From a virus: a stretch of 64,000 bases of DNA. The translations under genes and the position numbers were made by a program. The stretch covers positions 1 through 64,000 of the IMG/VR virus record IMGVR_UViG_3300030107_004423; one strand, 5' to 3'. Shown in pieces: positions 51,935 to 58,247 of the stretch (its first letter is position 1; each line of letters opens with the position of its first letter). The notes beneath the pieces were generated by a model, which made no database searches, was not told the DNA's origin, and saw only the letters and a program-made list of their open reading frames with translations.

Positions 51935-52096
51935 ATGGAAAACAACCAAGAATATAATATTGATGATGAAATTATAAAGGTCTATTTAAAAGTTTATTTA
52001 AATGCTTTAGAACTAAAAAAAGACCCTAAAGTCATAAACATTATTCAAAAGAGAATGATGTTTTTAGTAAAAAGAAAAAGAATAGATAATAATTAA
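51935..52096 (+). CDS. Small basic helical protein, 53 aa
   Basis: Product MENNQEYNIDDEIIKVYLKV then a helical, basic end (IIQKRMMFLVKRKRI). No clear ribosome binding site; an ATG at 51929 is also in frame. It may be read from a start very close to the promoter. Unknown family. Confidence 0.45.
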   Translation: MENNQEYNIDDEIIKVYLKVYLNALELKKDPKVINIIQKRMMFLVKRKRIDNN

Positions 52097-52097
52097 A

Positions 52098-52160
52098 TCC
52101 AGTATGGGAATCCATGCTATAAGGAACTAGACATCCATAGAAGATTCCGTCTAGGCTGGT
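52098..52160 (+). ncRNA. Three-helix RNA element before the ERF gene
   Basis: GTATGG/CCATGC (52102-52107, 52112-52117) with a GAAT loop, CTAGAC/GTCTAG (52127-52132, 52149-52154), and CCAG/CTGG (52099-52102, 52156-52159) closing both. GGAA (52123) and TTCC (52145) offer an alternative pairing. Its size (about 63 nt) is like the elements at 1591, 1673 and 56185. Probably a leader controlling the ERF gene. Confidence 0.5.
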
Positions 52161-52191
52161 ATATTATCTAATTTCACAACAGGAGAACCCA

Positions 52192-52656
52192 ATGGAAGAA
52201 CAATCGCAAGAAGTAATTCCTGCTGTCCAACAGGTCCCGCCAGAAAACACGAACTCTGAGTGGAAATCTGACCAAATCGACAAGCTAGCAGGAGCTTTAG
52301 CAAAGGCACAGTCTGAAATAAGAGGTGCAGCTAAGAAAAGTAAAAATCCATTCTTTAATAGTAATTATGCTGATTTACATACAGTAATAGAATCTTGTAT
52401 GCCACAATTAAGCAAGAATGGTATATCTGTAGTTCAAGGAACTGATTTCAATAGAACAGATGGATGGTTTGTAACAACAATGTTGATGCATTCATCAGGA
52501 CAATGGATAAAGAGTAGTTGTAAGATCATATTAGGCCCAAAGCAGGATATTCAAGCATTAGGTAGCGCAATAACATATGGTAGAAGATATGGATTGTCAT
52601 CTATAGCTGGTATAGGTCAATTTGATGATGATGGTAATAGTATTTCAAAAAAATAA
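52192..52656 (+). CDS. erf: ERF-family single-strand annealing protein
   Basis: 154 residues with the ERF pattern: LAGALAKAQSEIRGAAKKSK, NPFFNSNYADLHTVIESCMP, LSKNGISVVQ, LMHSSGQW, IQALGSAITYGRRYGLSSIA and the DDDGN end. ERF proteins coat ssDNA and anneal complementary strands in phage recombination. AGGAG lies eight bases upstream. It is followed directly by the DUF669 protein, its usual partner in many phages. Confidence 0.9.
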   Translation: MEEQSQEVIPAVQQVPPENTNSEWKSDQIDKLAGALAKAQSEIRGAAKKSKNPFFNSNYADLHTVIESCMPQLSKNGISVVQGTDFNRTDGWFVTTMLMHSSGQWIKSSCKIILGPKQDIQALGSAITYGRRYGLSSIAGIGQFDDDGNSISKK

Positions 52657-52667
52657 AGGAGAGCTAA

Positions 52668-53216
52668 ATGGCTATTAAGACAATGTCTGCCTCAACTGGA
52701 GGTGGAAGTAAATATTCTGAAGGGTGGCATGAAGCTACTATATCTAAAGCAGAATATGGTGACTGGAATGGTAAAAAGTATCTAGAAGTATGGTTTGATG
52801 GTTATGGTGAGTACCAAACTATGAAAGTTTGGGAAACTATAAGTTCAAAAGATAATGAAGAATTTGCTATAGCTAGAGTATTTAAATATGCTCAAGCAGG
52901 CATTATAGCAGTTCTTGATGATCCTACTGGCAAAAGACCAATAATTCAATTTGACGATGAGGCTCAAGGATTAGTAGGTAAGAATGTATCTATATACTTA
53001 TATCCTGATCCAAAGAAACCTCAGTATAATAGAATATCTAGTGAATGTGCACCTATTCCAGGAAAATATGAGCATATGACATTCAGTGAAGACATTTGTA
53101 ATAGTATTCAAACTGGTGCAGCTAAGAGATTAGAAACATATTTAGCTAAAAAAGCTAATAATGTTACAGTCCCAGTTACAGAAACTAATACACAATCAGC
53201 TGATATCCCTTTCTAA
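52668..53216 (+). CDS. DUF669 protein, likely ssDNA-binding, SSB-type tail
   Basis: 182 residues matching the DUF669 layout (GWHEATISKAEYGDWNGKKY, then EVWFDGYGEYQTMKVWETIS and a long beta-rich middle). The C-terminal end is SADIPF, as in bacterial SSB, whose acidic DIPF tip recruits partner proteins. Together with ERF and the primase-helicase this suggests the phage's own ssDNA-binding protein. AAAGGAGA precedes the ATG. Confidence 0.75.
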   Translation: MAIKTMSASTGGGSKYSEGWHEATISKAEYGDWNGKKYLEVWFDGYGEYQTMKVWETISSKDNEEFAIARVFKYAQAGIIAVLDDPTGKRPIIQFDDEAQGLVGKNVSIYLYPDPKKPQYNRISSECAPIPGKYEHMTFSEDICNSIQTGAAKRLETYLAKKANNVTVPVTETNTQSADIPF

Positions 53217-53239
53217 AAGATATAAAGGTAAAGTAATTA

Positions 53240-53277
53240 GGGGATATAAGTTTTAGCCGACCCAATGTCCCCTTTTT
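53240..53277 (+). terminator. Intrinsic terminator after DUF669
   Basis: An 8-bp stem (GGGGATAT 53240-53247 with ATGTCCCC 53265-53272, one G-U) followed by TTTTT. It would reduce transcription into the primase-helicase genes or mark the end of an mRNA. Confidence 0.8.
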
Positions 53278-53292
53278 ACATTAAGGAGAATA

Positions 53293-53475
53293 ATGAAATT
53301 AAAAAAAGCAATAGAAAATCTATTAATTATGTATATGCCTGAAGAGAAAAGACACTTTGAAGAATCTTCTAAAATGGCTATGGATCATAATATAGATGTA
53401 GGTGAAAATGATCATATATATTTCTCCTTTTATAGACTAAAGATTGGTTTAGAGAGAGGAGAATTTGATGATTAA
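53293..53475 (+). CDS. Small early protein, 60 aa
   Basis: AAGGAG eight bases upstream. Helical start (MKLKKAIENLLIMYMPEEKR) and an acidic C-terminus ending FDD. It overlaps the primase-helicase start, so they are co-translated. Function unknown. Confidence 0.6.
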   Translation: MKLKKAIENLLIMYMPEEKRHFEESSKMAMDHNIDVGENDHIYFSFYRLKIGLERGEFDD

Positions 53476-55216
53476 AGAGTTTGCATTTGGATTATCAAAT
53501 AGACATCACTTTAGTGATTCAGCAGATATGGAGAAGTATGCTGGTATGGCTCAAGATACATTTATGTCACTGTATGATTATGATGCTCATGTGGTAGATT
53601 ATGTAAAGAAAAATCATACATTATCATCTTATGATGGGATGCTTTACATGCCTAATGAATATATATTAGATGTAGATGGTTCAAACTCAGAAGAAGCGAG
53701 ACAGGCAGCTATTGGTTTGACTATACTATTAGATGATATGTGCATACCATACCAGTTGTATTTCTCAGGAACAGGATTTCATTTAGGAATACCTGAAGCT
53801 GCATTTAGATGGAAACCATCACCTGATTTGCATTTAAAAGTAAAAGATGAGATGAAAGCACAAGGAATATATGAATATGCTGATGCATCGGTATCAGATA
53901 AAACAAGGCTTATTCGAATTGTCAATACTTTGAATAGTAAATCTAAGTTATGGAAAATACCATTAAAACCAAGTGAGTTACATGGAACTATAGATACTAT
54001 ATTAGAACTTGCAAAAACTAAACGCTCAACATATGAATGGAACACAGCTGTTAGAGATAATGACTGTGAACCAGTATTTGACGTATTGAAAAGAAAAACT
54101 GTAGCTAGTGATAAAACATTTGAAACAGTAACTCTTGGCAGAAACCCTGATCCTATATGGTATACTTGTGTACAAAAGATGGTAGCAGGTAGTGCTCAAG
54201 GATCAAGACATCAGATAGCTTTACGCATAGCAGCACATTTGCGTTGGAGATATCCAGAGCATATGGTAAGATTGGTAATGGAAGATTGGAGACAAAGAGT
54301 TGATCTTAAATCACACCCATTTACTAAAGCTGAAATGGATAAAATAGTTACTGATTGTTATGAAGGTCATAATGGTAATGGATATAACTATGGTTGTTCA
54401 GATATTTGGATGGATAAATATTGTAGTACTAATTGTAGGCTTTATAAGTCTAAGAAATCACAAAATACTATGGATGCTAAAGCCATGGAAAAGGAATTAG
54501 TTGATTTTCTTACTACAAATCATGATCCTATAAATATAGGCAAACCTTATGGACAAGATTTCCCTGTTTATCCAGGAGAAGTAGTAATTATACAGGCACC
54601 TCCTAAATCTATGAAAACAATGTTCTTACAGAATATAGTTAATATGTTCAAAAGAAACACTTATTTTGTAGAAATGGAGATGAGTCCACGTCAAATGTGG
54701 ATGAGATTTGTAATGATGGAGAATGATTGGGATGAAAAACAGTTAAAAGACCATTATAGTCAATATGCTAATGGTATAAGTCAGCAATTTGACTGGTTAA
54801 CTGTAGATTATAACAGTTGTTTTCCACATGAATTACAAAAACGTATAATGTTACTACCAAGAAAGCCTGAAATAGTAGTTATAGACCATATGGGCTTATT
54901 AAGAAGTCAAAAATCAGATAATAATATGAAAGTAGAGGAAGCTTCACAAGCATTAATGGAACTTGCTGTAAAAAATAATATTATCGTATTTGCTGTATCT
55001 GAAATAACTAAATCAGCTTTTCAAGAAGGTATGAATATAGCTTCAGCAAAAGGTTCATTTAGAGTAGCTTATAATGCAAATAAAGTGCTATCTATTACTC
55101 CATTTAAGGAGAAAGAGACTAATTTAATTAGATCTTTAAGGATAGAAAGTACAGCTAATAGAGAAAAAGAGCATCTTGATGTTAATTTACCTGTTAAAGG
55201 AGCTAAAATAGGATGA
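53468..55216 (+). CDS. AEP primase fused to DnaB-type helicase, 582 aa
   Basis: The ATG at 53468 has AGGAGA upstream; a TTG three bases earlier is less likely. N-terminal half: archaeo-eukaryotic primase motifs, LDVDGS (Asp68, Asp70), SGTGFHL (His105), and KTRLIR near residue 147. Middle: a Cys-containing PriCT-like stretch (YGCSDIWMDKYCSTNC). C-terminal half: a RecA-like helicase with loop APPKSMKT (377-384) and EIVVIDHMGLL. It makes primers and unwinds DNA at the fork. The P-loop lacks the usual glycines but keeps Lys-Thr. Partial near-identical copy at 1-623. Confidence 0.85.
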   Translation: MIKEFAFGLSNRHHFSDSADMEKYAGMAQDTFMSLYDYDAHVVDYVKKNHTLSSYDGMLYMPNEYILDVDGSNSEEARQAAIGLTILLDDMCIPYQLYFSGTGFHLGIPEAAFRWKPSPDLHLKVKDEMKAQGIYEYADASVSDKTRLIRIVNTLNSKSKLWKIPLKPSELHGTIDTILELAKTKRSTYEWNTAVRDNDCEPVFDVLKRKTVASDKTFETVTLGRNPDPIWYTCVQKMVAGSAQGSRHQIALRIAAHLRWRYPEHMVRLVMEDWRQRVDLKSHPFTKAEMDKIVTDCYEGHNGNGYNYGCSDIWMDKYCSTNCRLYKSKKSQNTMDAKAMEKELVDFLTTNHDPINIGKPYGQDFPVYPGEVVIIQAPPKSMKTMFLQNIVNMFKRNTYFVEMEMSPRQMWMRFVMMENDWDEKQLKDHYSQYANGISQQFDWLTVDYNSCFPHELQKRIMLLPRKPEIVVIDHMGLLRSQKSDNNMKVEEASQALMELAVKNNIIVFAVSEITKSAFQEGMNIASAKGSFRVAYNANKVLSITPFKEKETNLIRSLRIESTANREKEHLDVNLPVKGAKIG

Positions 55217-55392
55217 TACAGATAACAAAATGGATAGATCCACATGATAAGGTATGGCATAAAGGTAAACTTGTGCCTGCCTTTGATTGGCTAACAGATC
55301 TACAAGTAAAACTAGAAAAGTTAACTAAAAAAAGAGTAACAATAAGAACTGATGAAGGCAAAGTAGCTTTATTCAGAGAAAGGTTAAGATGA
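55213..55392 (+). CDS. Small conserved early protein, 59 aa (copy 2)
   Basis: The same length and overlaps as 620-799: ATG at the helicase stop, end on the DUF932 start. MIQITKWI at the start, PAFDWLT in the middle and RTDEGKVALFRERLR at the end. About 70 percent identical to copy 1, a constraint that supports a real, functional protein. Confidence 0.8.
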   Translation: MIQITKWIDPHDKVWHKGKLVPAFDWLTDLQVKLEKLTKKRVTIRTDEGKVALFRERLR

Positions 55393-56174
55393 AGAACCCA
55401 TACGCAGAAATGCGAAAAGTACCTTTGAATTATGAAGGTATTCAATCATCTGCTTACTCTGTTCAATACCAAGAATCTCTTGATGAATGGAAAGAGGCAG
55501 GAGTTGTAGGTAATAATTACATGTTATTACCAAATATTAAAGTAAAAGAAGCTGCTGATGAAGTAGCTTTATTATCAAATATCCCATTTGAACATGATAA
55601 AACATTCTTTGATGGCAAAAGATATGTATATTCATTAAGATCTACAAACATTATAGGTAATGTTAAACCAGGAGATGATATGGCATTAGGTATTCAATTC
55701 TGGAATAGCTATGACGGCAGTAGATCCTTTGGATTCTCTATGATGCTTTATAGATTAATATGTACTAATGGTATGCTAAGTAAACAATACTTTAATACTT
55801 TTAGATTTAAACATGAACCAAATAGCAATGGATGGGAAGAAAGCTTAAATCAAGTAGTCAATACTATTAATTCCACATCTCAAAATGGTCTTGATAGTAT
55901 GATAGGAAAATTAAAAAAGCTTGATAATCTTAAAATAACATCTAAAGAACTAGGTAGAATTAGACATAAACATCTTTCTGATATACCGTCTGGTTTATGG
56001 GGAAATATTATAGATAGATTCTTAGATCCTTCTAAAGAATATCATTCAGAAACTAGTGGATGGGGATTACTTAATGCTGCTACAGATATATTGTGGCATA
56101 AAGATAAACCTACAATAGCTAGCTATAATCAGAATGCATCTATAGTAGATGGATTGTGTAAAGCAATATCATAA
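55389..56174 (+). CDS. DUF932 family protein (copy 2)
   Basis: 261 residues, homologue of 796-1578. Keeps NSYDGS...RLICTNGM and the C-terminal WGLLNAATDILWHKDKPTIA end. It has one extra residue in the N-terminal part. The start overlaps the small conserved gene. Function of DUF932 remains unknown; it lies between replication genes in both genomes. Confidence 0.85.
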   Translation: MKNPYAEMRKVPLNYEGIQSSAYSVQYQESLDEWKEAGVVGNNYMLLPNIKVKEAADEVALLSNIPFEHDKTFFDGKRYVYSLRSTNIIGNVKPGDDMALGIQFWNSYDGSRSFGFSMMLYRLICTNGMLSKQYFNTFRFKHEPNSNGWEESLNQVVNTINSTSQNGLDSMIGKLKKLDNLKITSKELGRIRHKHLSDIPSGLWGNIIDRFLDPSKEYHSETSGWGLLNAATDILWHKDKPTIASYNQNASIVDGLCKAIS

Positions 56175-56184
56175 ACTTTCACAC

Positions 56185-56250
56185 GAGCAGGTACGCTTCT
56201 TATAAAACGCCAATAATAAGTATAGCAACTTACCTAATAGCTGCCTGCTC
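56185..56250 (+). ncRNA. Conserved structured RNA element, type 2 (copy 2)
   Basis: GAGCAGG (56185-56191) pairs with CCTGCTC (56244-56250); inner TAAGT/ACTTA hairpin (56217-56221, 56228-56232) with loop ATAGCA. Both helices and loop match the element at 1673-1739, with differences confined to the stretch between 56198 and 56213. Confidence 0.65.
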
Positions 56251-56269
56251 AACAATTTAAAGGAGAACA

Positions 56270-56497
56270 ATGGGAGTACGTTTTAGAGAAACCAAAGATA
56301 AAATAGGTGATTATAAAGATAGTATGGATAATATTAACGAATCTATAAAAACCTTGAAAGAGAAAATAGAAATTCTTGAAGAAAGGTTAAGTAAGGCTGA
56401 AGGTATTATCAAAATTATTCATTATGAATCAAACCCAGCATATCTTGAAGGTTTAAAATTTAAATACGAAGAAATGTATGGAGACAAAAATGAGTAA
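56270..56497 (+). CDS. Small coiled-coil early protein, 75 aa (copy 2)
   Basis: AAAGGAG seven bases upstream. Heptads in NESIKTLKEKIEILEERLSK; conserved end HYESNPAYLEGLKFKYEEMY. Same length as 1759-1986 but more diverged than neighbours, typical of a coil under loose sequence constraint. Confidence 0.75.
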   Translation: MGVRFRETKDKIGDYKDSMDNINESIKTLKEKIEILEERLSKAEGIIKIIHYESNPAYLEGLKFKYEEMYGDKNE

Positions 56498-56708
56498 AAA
56501 TGTATTAAAAGGTGAAATGGATAATGTAGAAAGAAGATCTAGCGCCAGAAAAACATACAATAAGGAAAGAATATATAGTAAAGAATATGCTTCATGCAAA
56601 GATGCTAATACTAGATTTATGAAGATGGCTAATTTAGCTTCTGATAATGGTAGATGTTGGTGGATATATAACTATATAATGGCTAATTCAAAATACAAAG
56701 GAAAATAA
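56490..56708 (+). CDS. Small basic early protein, 72 aa (copy 2)
   Basis: Begins MSKNVLKGEMDN, inside the end of the coiled-coil gene; the aromatic core SDNGRCWWIYNYIMANSKYK is shared with 1979-2212. It ends five residues earlier than copy 1 and does not overlap the next gene. Confidence 0.7.
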   Translation: MSKNVLKGEMDNVERRSSARKTYNKERIYSKEYASCKDANTRFMKMANLASDNGRCWWIYNYIMANSKYKGK

Positions 56709-56709
56709 T

Positions 56710-57072
56710 ATGGAAATAATAGGAGATGTTATAAAAAAACGTCAAAATCTAAGTGTAGAAGATGAATATCCCAGAATGTGTGATTCATTTGAACATATTA
56801 CTGATGAAATGTTTGAATTGTTTAAAAAGAAACAGTCAGACTACGGTCCTACAAATATAGGTATGGGTAATCGTACTATAGAAACAGATGAAGATGTTCA
56901 AAGATCAATGATAGGATTGGTTGTTAGAATGAATGATAAAGTTCAAAGACTAATGAATCTTGTTCTTGACCGTAAAGATCCACAAAATGAATCTGTAGAA
57001 GATACATTGATAGATATAGCTAATTATGCAGTAATGGCTAAATTAGTTATGGATAAAGAGTGGGGAAAATGA
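56710..57072 (+). CDS. DUF1599 / MazG-like protein (copy 2)
   Basis: 120 residues starting MEIIGDVIKKRQNL. It keeps MFELFKKKQSDYGPTNIGMG, the MNDKVQRLMNL helix and the DTLIDIANYAVMAKLV end of the family. The N-terminal linker is shorter than in copy 1 (2193-2564). Possible nucleotide-related enzyme; active-site acids are conserved between copies. Confidence 0.75.
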   Translation: MEIIGDVIKKRQNLSVEDEYPRMCDSFEHITDEMFELFKKKQSDYGPTNIGMGNRTIETDEDVQRSMIGLVVRMNDKVQRLMNLVLDRKDPQNESVEDTLIDIANYAVMAKLVMDKEWGK

Positions 57073-57293
57073 AGATAGTTGCTAAGCTATCTAAAGAGCA
57101 TTATAATTGTTATATGTGTTCTTTTTCAGGATATGCAGAAAGATATATTGTAGTTCCACATATAGTAGATACAGATAAAGAATATACAATATGTAGTGCA
57201 TGTGCTAAAAGAGAACATGGTAGTAAAAATAAAGTTAAATTATTAGATGTCATAGAAGAAAGGACAAAAACATGGCTACAAAAAAAGCAATAA
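57069..57293 (+). CDS. Small zinc-ribbon-like protein (copy 2)
   Basis: Homologue of 2561-2785 with CYMC and CSAC pairs at the same spacing. Only a few substitutions in 74 residues. ATGA overlap with the upstream gene. Confidence 0.75.
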   Translation: MKIVAKLSKEHYNCYMCSFSGYAERYIVVPHIVDTDKEYTICSACAKREHGSKNKVKLLDVIEERTKTWLQKKQ

Positions 57294-57493
57294 AAGAAGT
57301 TCAAGAAAAAGCTGAAAAACACCATAAAAATAGAGTTGATCAACTTTTCACTATGTTTGAATCTCATGGTGAGATGCTTGCAGATCATATAGGCTATATA
57401 AATGATATAAATAAAAGAATTGATGAATTAGAGTCTGAATTAAATCAGAGTAAGGCATTAATTACCACTATGAGAGGAAGAATGGGAGTATGA
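57272..57493 (+). CDS. Coiled-coil early protein, 73 aa (copy 2)
   Basis: A shorter version of 2764-3042: basic start MATKKAIKEVQEKAEKHHKN, coil DINKRIDELESELNQSKALI, end TTMRGRMGV. About 19 residues of coil are missing compared with copy 1. Confidence 0.7.
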   Translation: MATKKAIKEVQEKAEKHHKNRVDQLFTMFESHGEMLADHIGYINDINKRIDELESELNQSKALITTMRGRMGV

Positions 57494-57708
57494 AGCAGAG
57501 AACAAAACCTACACGTAATGAGATAAAAACTGTATTAAATAATATGTTAATAGAAATGTCTCAAATGTCTGAATTTCTTAAAGGATTAGACACTTCATTT
57601 GCAGCTTATTTAGAGATGAAAGGTGATGGAGATAAATTAAATAAATTCATTAAAGCTAAGATAAAGGAGGCTAAGGATGCCCAGCAAGAGCAAAGCAAAG
57701 GGGAATAG
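57490..57708 (+). CDS. Small helical early protein, 72 aa (copy 2)
   Basis: Homologue of 3039-3254 with the identical central helix MSQMSEFLKGLDTSFAAYLE and an AAAGGAGG site for the nuclease in its last codons. Function unknown. Confidence 0.75.
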   Translation: MKQRTKPTRNEIKTVLNNMLIEMSQMSEFLKGLDTSFAAYLEMKGDGDKLNKFIKAKIKEAKDAQQEQSKGE

Positions 57709-58003
57709 GTTTGAAAGAGAAATAGTTAAGATAGCTAAGGAGCATGGATTTGAATCTAGAAGAGCATGGGGATCAAATGGTCAAGCTTTAGGAATGCATG
57801 AAGAAGTAGATCTAACTCTAGGTAAAAATCCTGAACTTAAAATACAGGCTAAATGTAGAAAGAGTATAGCTTCTTATCTTATCCCTAGTGAGCATGTAGA
57901 TGCAGTAGTTTGCAAGGAAGACAGAGGTGAACCCTTGATGATAATGAGATTAAATGATTGGCTCAATATGTTTTGGGTTAACTGTATGACGGAGGATAGA
58001 TGA
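57677..58003 (+). CDS. PD-(D/E)XK nuclease, resolvase-like (copy 2)
   Basis: 108 residues, about 85 percent identical to 3223-3549. Keeps Glu13 (NRFEREIV), Asp45 (HEEVDLTLG) and Lys59 (IQAKCRK). Changes cluster in the last 20 residues. It probably acts on branched replication intermediates. Confidence 0.75.
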   Translation: MPSKSKAKGNRFEREIVKIAKEHGFESRRAWGSNGQALGMHEEVDLTLGKNPELKIQAKCRKSIASYLIPSEHVDAVVCKEDRGEPLMIMRLNDWLNMFWVNCMTEDR

Positions 58004-58209
58004 AACAGCTGTTAAAATTAGGAGATCATACATTCTTTGGATTAAGTTTGTTAAAATTAGATTTAAGGCAAAATGTATATGTTCTTATGATAACATTGAT
58101 ATTTTTTACTTTTGATTTTTCATTTAGAAAATGGGGAGTAAGAATAGGAATGTCAAGTGGCGACTCTGAAGTATTTTTTAAAATACACTTAGGAGCTCAA
58201 TGGAGTTAA
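58000..58209 (+). CDS. Small membrane protein, 69 aa
   Basis: ATGA overlap with the nuclease gene. A hydrophobic helix (VYVLMITLIFFTFDFSF) at residues 26-42 is followed by a basic and then a polar tail ending IHLGAQWS. It occupies the slot held by an unrelated 42-aa gene at 3546-3674, so the modules diverge here. Confidence 0.5.
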   Translation: MKQLLKLGDHTFFGLSLLKLDLRQNVYVLMITLIFFTFDFSFRKWGVRIGMSSGDSEVFFKIHLGAQWS

Positions 58210-58219
58210 TTAATCAATT

Positions 58220-58247
58220 AAGTAGGGATAGTTATCTGTCCCTACTT
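58220..58247. terminator. Bidirectional terminator between converging operons (genome 2)
   Basis: A perfect 9-bp stem AAGTAGGGA (58220-58228) with TCCCTACTT (58239-58247) and a 10-nt loop. The late gene's stop codon lies in the right arm, as at 3689-3715. Confidence 0.75.

Larger units (their letters stand above)
54594..58003. repeat. Early-module copy 2 (of 2)
   Basis: Collinear with 1-3549, from the helicase P-loop to the nuclease gene end. All genes and the conserved RNA element are present, but substitutions are scattered and an 85-bp segment of copy 1 is missing. Shared sequence ends exactly at the nuclease gene; beyond it the two sides differ. Confidence 0.9.
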
